This document shows, in pieces, positions 24,901 through 36,712 of a DNA stretch of 64,000 bases. Position numbers and translations under genes: made by a program. Under the pieces are notes generated by a model. It worked only from the letters and a program-made list of their open reading frames with translations. It ran no database searches and was not told the origin of the DNA. Source of the stretch: Rotaria sordida (lineage: Eukaryota; Rotifera; Eurotatoria; Philodinida; Philodinidae); the NCBI GenBank assembly GCA_905250125.1, contig CAJNOL010000670.1, positions 5,576 through 69,575 of the forward strand, in the 5' to 3' direction. Every line of letters begins with the position of its first letter. Position 1 is the first letter of the stretch.

Positions 24901-27900
24901 AGATCGTTTTAATTTTGTAACTGTTTTACCGTCCGTTCCTGCGCGATGTGACCAAGGATAAAATATAATTTTTCTACCTGAAGGCGTTTCGAAGGATCTA
25001 TTTTCATGTACAGCTTCAATACGTTCATGAAGCACTCCTGCATCCGTAGAAATCACAGTAATATCCTCCTGAATCGATAATATGTACATTTTACACAGAA
25101 AGATATATTTACCTACCAAACATGGCATGGAATGATCAGGAGTGTATATTTCTATTGAACCATTTAACACTGAAATTTTCTTCACTGACAATGATGAACA
25201 GAACGTATTCGATTGTCGAATAAATAGACTTGACGACGTTGCTGAAGTTGTTATTAATGCTTTCGGTATCGAGCGAATCTGCGTTTCTATATTCGATTCT
25301 ATTCTCTCTATACGACAACAATGCTTTTTAGCAATTTCATTCAATTTTGCACTGTCATCATCAGTTAAGCCAACAGAATTGTCAAGCTTTTGAATTGTAA
25401 ATATAGTTGATTGATATATGAGTTCATTGATATATTGTTTGAGTTCTTCGATCCGATACTGAGGTGCATAAAATTCTTTCTGTCGTATTCTTATTTGAAC
25501 ACTATCATTCTTGTAATCACTTTCGATATTCTTGAGTTGTTGAAGACAGTTATTCATCAGATATTCGTGCTAAGAAAATCAGGACAATTTTACAAAATAC
25601 TAAATAGCAAGATTTTTAGTAGGGGCGGCACTTTATCTATACTTTATCGAGTAAAGTAAAGCATGTAGTTGATGATTATTGATTTATTAGTTCATTATCA
25701 CACATTAATCATTGTCCAATACATCAAAAGTTGCGTCGAATTACGGACCGAAGGCCTTGAAAAGGCTGAGCCTAATTTTATTACCTTGAGAATCAGCATT
25801 GAACCCTGATTATTTTTCATGATTTTATTTTCTACTTTATCACAACTCAATTTTTCATACCTGGGATTCACCTCAGATATCGAAAAAAATTTTTGTTGCT
25901 GTTCTATTACAAGTCTTTATATTTCAATAGTGCCAAGTGCGCTGATTACAAATATTTCATTTGTTTTCAAAAGTACTCAAATAATAAGAAAGATCGGAAG
26001 CACTCCCTGAAAGCCTTAAAACCTAGCTTTTGCCCAGAAATTTCATTAAAATAGGGTGTGGGTGTACGTAAAGAGAAGATCAGAATAACACCCACATCCA
26101 CACCCTCAAGTTTTATTTCATTTTGGTATACAGATCACACTAATAAATCTCTTATGTCATATCTTTACTCAGTAGTAAATTTGATACAAAGTATGACAGC
26201 ATAAAAAGATAAAAGGAGAAAAGACTTTTGTCCGAGGTTGTAAAATGATTTGTTTCGTACTTTTTTGATTTTTTCGTTAATAAAAATATACAGAATTGCA
26301 CAATCTTCTAGATTACACTCGAGACAGATAATATTAGTAGAAGTGAATAATTTTTGTAGTAAGAGCCAGTAAAGATTGTAACACATACTATAAACATCGA
26401 GAAATTTATTGGGTTGGGCGGAAAGTTTTTGCGGTTTTTCTTTAATTTTCCTAGAATAATCAAGAAAGTTCTAGAAGTTTCCATACTGAGGGTATGTAAA
26501 GAGGGTACGAATTTCTTTCGAACAATAAGAAAATCATGGATATGGGCGTTGATCTCGAATTAGAATTGAGGATATCTCGTAGAGACTTTCGGGTACTTTT
26601 GCTTCATGAATTCGTTTGGGTCACAAAGCAACGGAAGCAACCAGCAACATATGCAACACGATGGGCAAGGATGTATTCTCCATTCGTACAGCGCAACATC
26701 GGTTCAATCGGTTCAAGAACGGTAATTTAGAACTTGACGATTTACCTCGTTCCGGAAGACCACTAGAGGTGGATTTGGACGTTTTGAAGCAGCTCATCGA
26801 CGAAGATCCTAGACTGACTACACGGTGTTTAGCAGAGCGACTTGGGTGCATTCATGCTACAGTGGAAAGACACCTGAAAGAATTAGGCAAAACGTGAAAA
26901 TATGGTGTTTAGATACCACATGAGTTGTCACCGCGTCAGCTCCAACTCAGGGTTGACGCTTGTATGGAATTAATGACATCTCATCGCAATTACCAATGGC
27001 TTCACAATCTTATTACTAGTGATGAAAAGTGGGTGTTGTATGTTAACCATACGCGCAAGCGGCAGTGGTTGGAGACTGGACAAACAGGTGTAGCAGCGCA
27101 CAAGAATGAACTTCACCCAAAGAAGATTATGCTGAGCGTCTGGTGGGGATTAAAAGGAATTATTCATTGGGAACTTCTTCCAACTGGTTGCAACGTCACT
27201 GCTGATCTCTATTGTCAACAATTGGACCGAGTTGCAGCAAAACTCCACGGGAAGCAGGATAGAGTTTATTTTTTACATGATAATGCCAGACCTCATATTG
27301 CAAAGTCGAAACGTGAAAAATTGTTAAAGCTAGAATGGGTTACGGTTCCACATCTACCTTATTCTCCAGACTTAGCTCCTACGGACTACCACTTGTACCG
27401 TTCTATGTCTGATTATTTACGTGAGAAAAAATTCGACGACGAGAACGACCTCAAAATGGACCTTGCCAACTTCTTCGATCAAAAGTCTCAAGACTTTTAC
27501 GAACGCGGGATCCTTTCTCTACTTGAACGTTGGCAACAAGCCATAGACAGTAATTGAGCTTACATTGTTGAAAACTAATTGCATTCTTGAAGTTAAAAAA
27601 TAAAAATAAAATTTTCAAAAAAAAACGCGAAAACTTTCTGGCCAACCCAATAGATTTTAAACAAAACTTCAGAAAATATTAAATACTCGGAAACTCAGGG
27701 TGTGGATGTGGGTGTAGGTCTGGTCCTTGTCTTCGCTCGCACCCAAACCATACACTCATACCCTACATCCGACATCCGAAGTTTTTGAAATACATTCGAA
27801 CCCAACAAAATCCGAACTGATTTTAAGAAAACAAATATGAACCGCACCTGAACTCTTTTTTTAGAAAAGAAAGATGAACCGAACCGAACCGAACCGAACT

Positions 27901-30900
27901 CGAACCAGTAAAACTCGGTTCGATTCGATCTCTACTATCAATACATCCTCTACACTTTTTGTATTAGATGTTACTCTAAACTCATAATAAATATAAGTAA
28001 TTGCTGATTGAGATTCATATACGCACTCTTTTATTTCGAACAAGAATATATTTTTTCAAGTAAAATTTTGTTAGAGTTGAAGGGCGCATCCACTGCTCAT
28101 CAACTGAATTTGTAGAGCTATATAATATGCTAGAAAAATGAGAAAAATTTCAAGACAATTGTTAAGCTTTCCTTCTTGTCTGTGGGAGGGCAAAGCTTTC
28201 GGTGGAAGGGCAGCGCCCTCTCTAGCTACCCCCTAGATACGCCACTACTTTCTTATTATCTGAGTACTTTTGAAAACAAATGAAATATTTGTAATCAGCG
28301 CACTTGGCACTATTGAAATATAAAGACTTGTAATAGAACAGCAACAAAATATTTTTCGATGCCTGAGGGAGACCTCACGTGTGAAAAATTGGGTTGTGAT
28401 AAAGTAGAAAATAAAATTATGAAAAATAGTCAGGGTTCAATGCTGATTCTCAAGGTAATAAAATTAGTTTCAACCTTTTGGAGACCCTCGGTTCGTAATT
28501 CGACGCAACTTTTGATGTATTGGAATATGATTAATGTGTGATAATGAACTAATAAATCAATAATCATCCACTACATGCTTCATTTTATCTTATTTAACCT
28601 CATCTTACTTTTTCCGTAAAGTAAGAGATACTTCACTTTACTTTACTTTTCGGATAAAGTAAACCTACTTTACTTTATCGAGTAGAGTAAAGTATTTAGG
28701 TTAATTTTACTGAGTAAAGTAAAGGAAAGTACCTTTACTTTACTTTACCGGTAAAGTAAAGTAATCCAACTTTACTTTACTGACGAGGGAAGGTTCCTAA
28801 GTGTGACGCTCCGTTTCGAATCTGGTATTAACCATTTTGTAGAGCACAGTAAGTACAGCACGTGATATAAAGGGTTCGTTCCCATAATGGATTTTTAAGG
28901 AACTATTATTTACCACAAGGGATGTCAAATAATGACTAGGGATAAATTGTTAATGGTATTTTTCATAATCTATATTGCGGTAGAAAGCTGAAATTTTGAT
29001 CACATATGTATCTAATTGAGATCTTTTATTCCTGAAAGTTTCAGCTCTCTAGCTATAACTAATAGTGAAATACATCGGCAAGATTAAAATACAAATTTTC
29101 ATACTTGATGTTTCCATTATTTTCACAATGACAATCATGCAAAATCAAATATGAAAATTTGTATTTTAATCTTGCCGATGTATTACACCATTAGTTATAG
29201 CTAGAGAGCTGAAACTTTCAAGAATAAAGGATCTCAATTAGATATATATGTGATCAAAATTTCAGCTTTCTACCTGAATATAGATTATGAAAAATACCAT
29301 TAACAATTTATCCCTAGTCGTTCTAGGACATCCTTTGTGGTAACTAGTGGTTCCTTAAAAATTCATTATGGGAACGAACCCTTTATATGACGTGTTGTAC
29401 TCACAGTGCTCTACAGAATGGTTAGTGCTAGATTCGAAACGGAGCGTCACACTTAGGGACCTTCCCTCGTCAGTAAAGTAAAGTCAAATGCTTTACTTTA
29501 CTTTACTTTATTAAAGTAAAATAAAGTTAAAGTGCCACTCCTAATTTTTACTTGTTCGGTGGTCATTGTAATTGCAAATGATTTTAATGTATGTTTGTGG
29601 ACGAGTGATTCTATTTGTTTTTTCACTGTTTTTACCAATTTTTTTCGTCCAAATAAACTGACTTTGATTTCCATTTGATATGGATATTTACAATGAATAA
29701 TCGTCAATTCTGGATGTTTTGTTCTAATTATGAATTGTTCGATTTCTTGGATAAAATTTTTTGTCTTTTCATGTGGCATCTTTATGTATTCGACGTATGT
29801 TATTTCACGATTTAGTATTCGATGAATGGCTTCTTCGAAAACTGTGAATGATTTATGATTGAAATACATGACTTGGTAAAAGCCATAAAACATTGCTGAT
29901 TTTTCCCACACTGTGAATATGTTTTCATTGTCCATAATTTTTTGTATAACATCAATTGCTGTATCAGTAAAAATATGATTCGACCAGTAGATAACTGGAA
30001 AATAGAAATAGTTTTCAAAGAGTAATAATAAATATTTTACTTTTTTGATCCGTAGCTTCAGAATTATAGATTTTCGTTTGTATCGATTCGAAGAGAACTT
30101 TGATGTCACGATAACCAGTTTTTACTTGAGACTTCATACCAGTCAAATTTAAGACAGCTTTTTGTGGTAATAATTCAATCGAGCATGTTATATTATATGT
30201 TTGAGATAAATATTGTTGCAATTTTGTACGAAACGTTGAATTGTTGAAAAATTTTACATTGATTCGATTATCTTCATGAGACAGAGAACAGCTTTTTGTG
30301 TAGGTTACATCAGTAGTTTGGTCACCTATATGAACTTCGTCTTTACTTGTAGCAATCATAGATGACGACATGGATATTACTGAACTTCGACTACTACAAT
30401 TGAGAAAATGGATATAAGAGATGAGCTCCTTGTGTAAATAGCCTACTCGTTCCTTCGTCCGCTCAACTCTTCACTATGCTTTATTTTCCATTCTTGCAGT
30501 TTTTCTTTGAATTTTTTAATGGTTTTCTTAGCTTGCTTTTCGTCTTGATCACTTGCGGACAACAATTGAACGATGGCATCATCAGTCAAAGTTAGTAGAG
30601 CTTTGCCATCAATACGTTTACCTAGAGTAGAGTGATGGTGTGGGCGTGGGGAAGGGTGTAGGGTGTGGGTAGGTGTGGGTGGGTGTGGGGTGTGGGTGAG
30701 GGTGTGGAAGTGGGAGTGGGTGAGGATATGGGTGTGGATGTGGGTGTGGATGTGGGTGTGGATGTGGGTGTGGGGTGTCGGTGTGGACACCCATCCACAC
30801 CCACACTCACACCCTAACAAAGGTTCGATTTTTTGTCAATGTTTTTTTTATAAAAGATTTCAAGTCAATAACACAAACTTCTGTATTAAAACATCATTTT

Positions 30901-30985
30901 ACGTACCCTTGAATTTTCTGACGAATAGTTCAAAGCCAACATTTTTCAACCATTCTTCCACTTGTTCACTCGTCCAATTTGCCAT
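21981..30985 (-). CDS. SAM / KH-like / macro-like / TIR protein
   Basis: Nine exons (30907-30985, 30447-30621, 30041-30393, 29552-29994, 25117-25569, 24612-25068, 23526-24298, 22604-22958, 21981-22549) sum to exactly 1219 codons (1218 residues). Residues 1-~75 form a SAM domain split by an intron (NWTSEQVEEWLKNVGF then IDGKALLTLTDDAIVQLL). Residues ~90-480 are KH-like repeats resembling the PARP14/PARP9 scaffold. A degenerate macro-like region (LNGSIEIYTPD, SGRKIIFYPW) spans the next two exons. The TIR domain (~785-895) starts at YNIAFSYCPQD. The catalytic Glu position is replaced (CMINLNYA, compared with CEKEARYA in the paralogue at 32732), so NADase activity may be lost. A Lys/Trp-rich C-terminal block (IKRWLKRAP, TPTGDINDALF) is shared with the paralogue. 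Intron 4 holds a 3.9-kb transposon stack; the 48-bp intron 25069-25116 has no in-frame stop. KH and macro calls are tentative. Confidence 0.8.
26054..26106. repeat. Telomere-like hairpin with spacer TAAAGAGAAGATC
   Basis: A short GGGTGTGGGTGT arm, a spacer containing TAAAGAGAAGATC, and a CACCCACATCCACACCC arm. The spacer is shared with the copy at 60499. Confidence 0.75.
26409..27650 (+). mobile_element. Mariner (DD34D) transposon
   Basis: A 1242-bp element is flanked by TA dinucleotides (26407-26408 and 27651-27652). Terminal inverted repeats begin TTGGGTTGGGCGGAAAGTTT on the left and match CCAACCCAA on the right through GAAAGTTTTCGCG. It carries one transposase frame, now broken. It lies between the arms of the hAT-like element. 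Confidence 0.93.
26536..27557 (+). pseudogene. Mariner transposase, disabled
   Basis: The frame starts at MDMGVDLELELR (26536), shifts to a second frame near 26612 (before the LGHKATEA-like block), then meets a TGA at about 26895-26897 where the family has Trp. It resumes with GVWIPHEL-like sequence and runs to the stop at 27557. The N-terminal helix-turn-helix (CLAERLGCIHATVERHL) is present. The catalytic triad is in place: Asp in TSDEKW, Asp in LHDNARPH and Asp in LAPTDYHLY, with 34 residues between the second and third, the mariner DD34D spacing. One frameshift and one nonsense codon mean it is not autonomous as it stands. Confidence 0.9.
27698..27770. repeat. Telomere-like hairpin
   Basis: A GGGTGTGGATGTGGGTGT arm is followed by a spacer rich in CTTCG and a degenerate CACCCAAACC...CATACCCTAC arm. 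It is more diverged than the others. Confidence 0.55.
28608..28782. repeat. AGTAAAGT/ACTTTACT tract
   Basis: Irregular tandem and inverted runs of AGTAAAG and its complement occur here. The same motif is at 25646-25660 and 29470-29530, next to the ends of the hAT-like element and the nested foldback. They look like subterminal repeats of one element family, possibly transposase-binding motifs. Confidence 0.6.
28771..29482. mobile_element. 712-bp palindromic foldback element
   Basis: The outer ends TTTACTTTACTGACGAGGG and CCCTCGTCAGTAAAGTAAA are inverted. The arms then pair closely for over 300 bp each (for example GTGTGACGCTCCGTTTCGA near 28801 with its complement near 29435) around a centre near 29120. 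There is no coding capacity. It is nested in the right part of the hAT-like element. Confidence 0.85.
30640..30815. repeat. Telomere-like GGGTGTGG array with inverted end, in SAM-domain intron
   Basis: About 140 bp of imperfect GTGTGG/GGTGTGGAT units are followed immediately by CACCCATCCACACCCACA. It lies in intron 1 (30622-30906) of the SAM/KH/TIR gene, between the two halves of the SAM domain. The open frames through it on both strands are repeat artefacts. Confidence 0.8.
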
Positions 30986-32731
30986 TCAATACAGTTATTA
31001 TTAAAAAATATACTCTATTCGTTCCAAATTTGTTCAATCCTTCTTGACACTCAAATGTTGTCACCTTGAATAGGTGGAAAAAAATGAAAAATATATTCGA
31101 ATTACTAAAGTGTGCATATCATATTTATGTCGACAATGTTGTTCCTCGATTCCAAAATATTAGTACAATTTCGCAAACCGAAAATCAGCCTCAGTTAAAT
31201 AGGATCGGCTCTGTTTATAGATTTTCATGAAAATTAATTTCCATCTCAATTTGTAAATATCTCAGTTTATCACTAAATCAGGACGTGACATGCTCTGGCC
31301 ATGCTATCAATTCAAAACAGTACTCATATCCCTACAACCTATCATTTAATTCTAATAAAAGATTATGTAGAGCGTCGATAATATGTAATCCATACTCGTT
31401 TCCGTTTATAAGTTCAGTCGGTGGCATTGAAATTGAATATATGTTAGAATACACGAAAAACATGGTCGCCATAGAGCAAAAATCGGCGAAGATAAGCTGA
31501 ATTTTTATTTTTTTATTTTTCTTCACTGATTCAAAATCAACCGAAGGGAGTAAATAAAACATGAAATCTACTCTATTTGATGTCTCGATAGAAAGCAAAG
31601 GTGCGATTCTCATTTTTTTACGTTACAAGAATTTGAAAATAAAGAACAAAGAGATGAGAGAATGAAAATGAAAAATTTCACACTGGTTTTTTTTGCAATC
31701 ATCAATTTCGTCGATTTGTAGTCTGGTAGATGAAAAATTCGAAAAAAGATCTTCTTTATATAGAGCGATTGTGAAATTCACTATAACATAGTAGGTGTAA
31801 GTTTGAATCCAAGCTTGCTCTCTGGTATTCTTCTCATCAAGATACACTTAAATTCAAATGAAAATTAAATCGCTTTTTAGGAAGAGATATTCAACTTGAT
31901 ATAGCGAAAAATATGCTTCAAGTGTCAAAGTGTTGACTTCTAAACACTGAACTGCTGAAGTGAACTTCAATATAATGAGATTGAGATGGTATAGCTGAAG
32001 ATGAAAACATGGTTAAGATGAGGATGAATATCAAAGTAACCGTCTTTACACACATAAGATAGTTTTTAGTTCGCTATGTTTAGTATACTTGATGCTTTAT
32101 CCTGTTTTTGTTTTATAAATGAATATAGACTTCTTTATGAAAATTGGAATTTAGTATTCATTTCTCAGTAAAGTAGATGGTGCTAAAATATTTCTTCTTT
32201 GCTATTTATCTGCAAAATATGTAAAGATAAGAGTAATGTACATGAAAATGACGAATAATCAACACTCTTGAATGTTTTGGACATGAATAAAAAAGACGAG
32301 ACCAATTACTTACCACTCTTAAATACAATAAGCTAAATGTTTTCTTCACAAAATGTCTAGATAAATTTGTTCGCTTATGAATGTTATTCGCTACTTCCTT
32401 TGAGACAATTGTATTTTTTTGCGTCGTAAAAGAAAGAAAAATGAAAAGAGAATAGAAAGAACTTTTCACTGTTATTTTGGATTGTTTTGCATTCTTTCTG
32501 CCGTAGAAAAAACTGTTTACAATTTACATTTCTTGAGAAGAGGCTGGAGAAGACTGAATGTAATCAGAACTATTTTGCTTCGCTTTCCACATCCTTCACT
32601 CAATGATGAGAGTCCTTTTTTTCTTCTATCATTTTGTCTGGCGCATTTTTGGTTCTTTTCCGTTGACAATGATCCTTCTATCGCACTCTATTACACGAAT
32701 CATTTTCTCTTAGGTTTTTCTAAGATTAAAA
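30986..32731. other. Divergent intergenic region between the two KH/TIR paralogues
   Basis: This 1.7-kb region separates the 5' ends of two oppositely transcribed paralogues. It is AT-rich with no recognisable coding domain. No SAM-domain exon equivalent to the one at 30907-30985 was seen upstream of the + strand paralogue. It may act as a shared promoter region. Confidence 0.5.
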
Positions 32732-35700
32732 ATGTTAACAGATGGTACAAATACAATACTCTATACGATCAACAATGATATTCAAAAAAAGTTTTTTAAG
32801 AAGCCAGTATTTTGTTTACGTTTACAAGAATACTTGCAAAACTTACTCTCAATAGAAATTGCGATAATTCCAACGGAACGGCAGGGTCACCGGTGGCATT
32901 CAGATTATCATCTATCTGGCTACAAGATTAATTTATTGGGTATGCACGAGAATAGAATAGAATTGCAGGAGGCTGTCTCAGACTTTTTCAAAAATCTTTT
33001 CGAAGCAATTCAATATCAAACATTCAATGATCAGGAAGGTATGTAAATTTAAAATAAGTTCACTAGAAAAAAGAAGAATAAGTTTCTCTTTGGTTTTTTT
33101 CGTTTTTTAATACTCTTTGGTTTTTTTTTATAGTTAAAGAGTGGCTTGGGGATCTGGTAACACAAACAAATAATCTTAAATTTCTTGAAAAACTTATCGA
33201 CAAAGAAGTCCATAATTTATTTTGTGTGTGTGAAAAAAGTGAAGAAAATGCATTAAAAATTTATTATTTACCGAGAGAACTATATGGTGTTCCTGATAGC
33301 GAAGACCTGGATAGATTTATTCGATGCAGAATTTCACAGGAAATAATACGAATACAATTTCCCTATGAACAGTCCATAGAAATTGTGAAGGAATCAAAAA
33401 AGATAGCAAGAAAAGCAGAAAAAGACGGTAATATTTGTGTTTCTTTTACCCATAAATATTCAGGGTTGAAGTCAAGACCATGTATATTCGTTTTATTTGG
33501 TTATCAAGAAGCTGTAAAACAATTGAAGGATGATTTATTAAATGTAATCGCCAGACGTAATGTGATAAAGTTTCAACTAAAATCACTCGACGCCCTTCAG
33601 GTAAACAATCTTTTCCTTGTTTGACTATGACTTATGACTATTTTTTGCTATTATTTAGCTTGAGTTTCTTCACAAAAATTGTTCTAGAAAAATACGAGAA
33701 ATTGAAAAAAACTACGAACAATTCGGTGTTAATATACAATTACTATCGAACGAATTTTCTGCACCTCAAAATCTGAAAGATGAAATTGAATCTTGTATTA
33801 AACAACTACTGTCACAATCAACGTCGACAACATTCAAGAGTATACCATTATCCAAATGTGTAGTTGACATAGCCGAAAAACACTTAAAAAATATTGCACA
33901 CAACTGTCATTGTTATATAATGACCAAATCAAGGTGCAAATCTTGGTGCTACACAGTACCAAAAGCCTCGTCGTCCACAACACAAGTTGCGAAATCAATA
34001 GTGAAGCAATCTGATGATTTTATTTCTTCACCGCATGTGTTTAGCAGAATCGTTGTTTCGAACGGATCTATCGAAATTCGTACAGGAGACATAGCTCTAC
34101 AAAAGGTAAGTTTGAAGAGTAATGTCAACTCTTAGTTTACAGTGTTCTTTTAGGTTGATACAATTGTCATTCCGACTACATTCAATGGACTAAAGGAGGG
34201 TGTAATTGAACGAGCAGGTGCATTCAATCATGAGAATACTTATAAAGATGAAGCTGGTACAAAGTTTACTGAGACCGATGGGGGTAAGTTGAGTTGCAGG
34301 AAGATCTTATTTTCCAACTGGATACCATCCAGAAGTACCAATGACGCTGATTTGAAAAAATCAATACAAATATTTATTTCAAAACCCATTCAATATGCCA
34401 TAAAAGAGGACCATCCAGCATCAATAGCATTCGTCGTACCAGATTCATGCATCAATGAAATCATTCTAGCTCAAGAAATGATTGATACAACACAACAACT
34501 GCTACAGTCTACAAATTTAGAAATGAAAATTTCATTTATCCTATTACCAGAACAGCAAACTTTGCTCAATCAATTCTTCGCCATAACTGGAACGATGCGA
34601 GATACTTATGCACAATTCGACTGGTCATATTTAGGTAAGATACGTATGAAGGAGGTGATTATTTTTTGAATTTTCCATTCTAGTAATGAAAATCACGCTT
34701 ATTGGATCTGAACCTGAAGACTTGACGAAATGTCAGGAGAAAATAAATAGCTATTGGAAACGATGCACTAATTCACAGATATTGAAAAATCCTAATGGTA
34801 TCTTCCAGTACTGGGATCAATTCACAATAAATGCGTTTTATAAGTATTGCGAAGACAGATGTGTTTTACCACAAATCAATCAGACCAAAACAAAACTTGA
34901 ATTAATGGGTCCTGTGAACAATGTTCTTGAAGTTCAACAAAAATGGCGTTTTCTTTGTGATTTAGCAGTAGAAAAATTACAATGGCCACCATCAACTGAA
35001 CGTCTAAGTTCAGCAGCTATTCGTTCAGGACGACCTTCTACTGGAGCTGCCATCAAACACGGTAAAGTCTACAATATTATGGTCAGTTATTGTCAGGAAG
35101 ACAATAGAGTGTGTCAATGTCTGATCGACAGCCTAATGGACGAAGGTTTTGCAATTTGGGCACAGCCGGTAGTCTCCGACGAACAGCGTGAAGTTTCCTC
35201 TGCAATCGACAAATCTGATTGTATTATTCTGTGTATCAGTGAAAATTATTACGAAAGTTCGTCGTGTGAGAAAGAAGCTCGATATGCTTTTCAATCGGGC
35301 AAACCAGTTTTCCCGGTGAAGATTCGAAACGACCTACTAATTGGCTGGCAGCGAGAAGTTTTCGAAGGAAAATTATTTTTTCAATTATTTGGATCAGAAA
35401 ACTATTTTGATTTGGAATTCAGCAAGTTACTACTTGAAATAGTGTGTATTTTTGAACTATCCATTCATCTTTAACTTTTGTTTTTCTTCGATAGTTGCAC
35501 TTTACCAAACCAGGCTATGCTTTTCTTCTTCAGCAAAAATCTGATTGTCAGCAAAGAAATAAGAGTGAATATCAAACTTTAGTGACAGTCGAACAACGGC
35601 GGTCTATGTACGAGAAGAAAATTAGAACACTTATGAAAATTGGACAAATCGAAGAAAAAGAAATGAAAATTCTAATTCAACAGGCCCAAAGTGTTATCCG

Positions 35701-36559
35701 TAACACGGATGAAGATGCAAGTGAATCAGACGAAACAACTCAAAGAACCGATTATGATCGCGACAACTATACGAATGATACAGGTAAGTTTATTATCCGA
35801 ACTATTTACGTAGATGAAACATTAATTATCGCTCTGCTAAATTGAAAATTATTAAATATCTTTATTTCACGAACGCATGAACGACTGAGTTTCTTCTTTC
35901 TCTGAAACATTTCATCTTCTTTGTTAACAGCGCTGGCGAAAACGATAAAACGTTGGTTAAGAAAACCTACGAATATTACAAAACAAAATCTACCACCATT
36001 TTCACCAAGTGGCGATATCAATGATGCTGTATTTCCAATACCTGAATATGTGTTAAAGTATTTAGAGTCTCATGTCGAATCATTTTCACAAATGCAATCT
36101 TCTTCAATGAAACTTCGATATACCTTCGAACATGATATCTTTAAACGACCGATCGAAAAACCATTTAAACGAACCTTTTTCGGACCGCCTCCCGTAGACA
36201 AGGAGCGCACTTACGGTGAATGTACACAAACATTAGAGTGTATTAATGGTGTGTCACAAGTATTTTCCAACGAATCCATCGCTATTGATGATGAATCACA
36301 GAAACCGGCGCGTTTACCGTTACTACCTGTCGAAATTCTATCAATGAAGAAGACTTTAGTAGCTAATCGTCGCAAATTAGATGATTCAGATATAAAGAAA
36401 ACGAAGCAAAAAGACATTACTGAATACTCTGTGAAAAAATATGTAACTCCTACCCGACAAGAACTGCAACCTTATTTTGAAAAATTTGCCCAACGCATGC
36501 AAGAAAATGCTATTCAATTTGAAAGATTATGTTCGATGACAGCCGCTATTACTCCATAA
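32732..36559 (+). CDS. KH-like / macro-like / TIR protein (paralogue of the gene at 21981-30985)
   Basis: Seven exons (32732-33038, 33134-33600, 33659-34105, 34154-34634, 34684-35441, 35495-35783, 35931-36559) sum to 1126 codons (1125 residues). It aligns along its length with the - strand gene, with the same intron positions and phases. KH-like repeats occupy residues ~10-370. The macro-like region is better preserved here (SNGSIEIRTGDIAL, VDTIVIPTTFNGLKEGVIE, TDGGKLSCRKI). The TIR domain starts at YNIMVSYCQED and keeps the putative catalytic Glu in SSSCEKEARYA, so NAD+ hydrolysis is plausible. The C-terminus has IKRWLRKPTN and SPSGDINDAVF. No SAM domain was found. An acceptor-like CTCTTAG at 32708-32714 with open frame to the Met means an upstream exon may exist, so 32732 is a provisional start. 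PARP14-like scaffold homology is inferred from layout, not proven. Confidence 0.82.
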
Positions 36560-36712
36560 CTTAATCAGAAAGAATTTAAACAATAGAACTGATTATTTTG
36601 AAATTATTTTTGAATCATCCTATCTCGTTTTAAGATGACTAACATAGTCATCATTAGACTCTACTAAGTTGGACATTTTATTTTCATTGTTTTGGCAACT
36701 TAAGTAAAGAAA

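Larger units (their letters stand above)
25620..29543. mobile_element. hAT-like non-autonomous element, 3.9 kb, carrying nested insertions
   Basis: The ends are inverted: TAGGGGCGGCACTTTA at 25620 and the complement of TAGGAGTGGCACTTTA at 29543. Flanking 8-mers are ATTTTTAG (25612-25619) and ATTTTTAC (29544-29551), a 7/8 match consistent with an 8-bp hAT-type target duplication. Long subterminal inverted arms lie at about 25640-25992 and 28252-28600. Inside are a mariner copy, a second foldback element, tracts of AGTAAAGT, telomere-like hairpins, and at 28197-28255 what looks like the end of another hAT-type repeat (complement of TAGTGGCGTATCTAGGGGG). No hAT transposase is seen. The whole stack sits in intron 4 of the SAM/KH/TIR gene. 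Confidence 0.7.

Noticed and set aside
30443..30820. Open frames through the GTGTGG array encoding His/Thr/Pro-rich or Val/Gly-rich proteins.
   Set aside because: They are repeat reading; the array lies in an intron, and only the 3' part in one frame (SAM domain) is coding.
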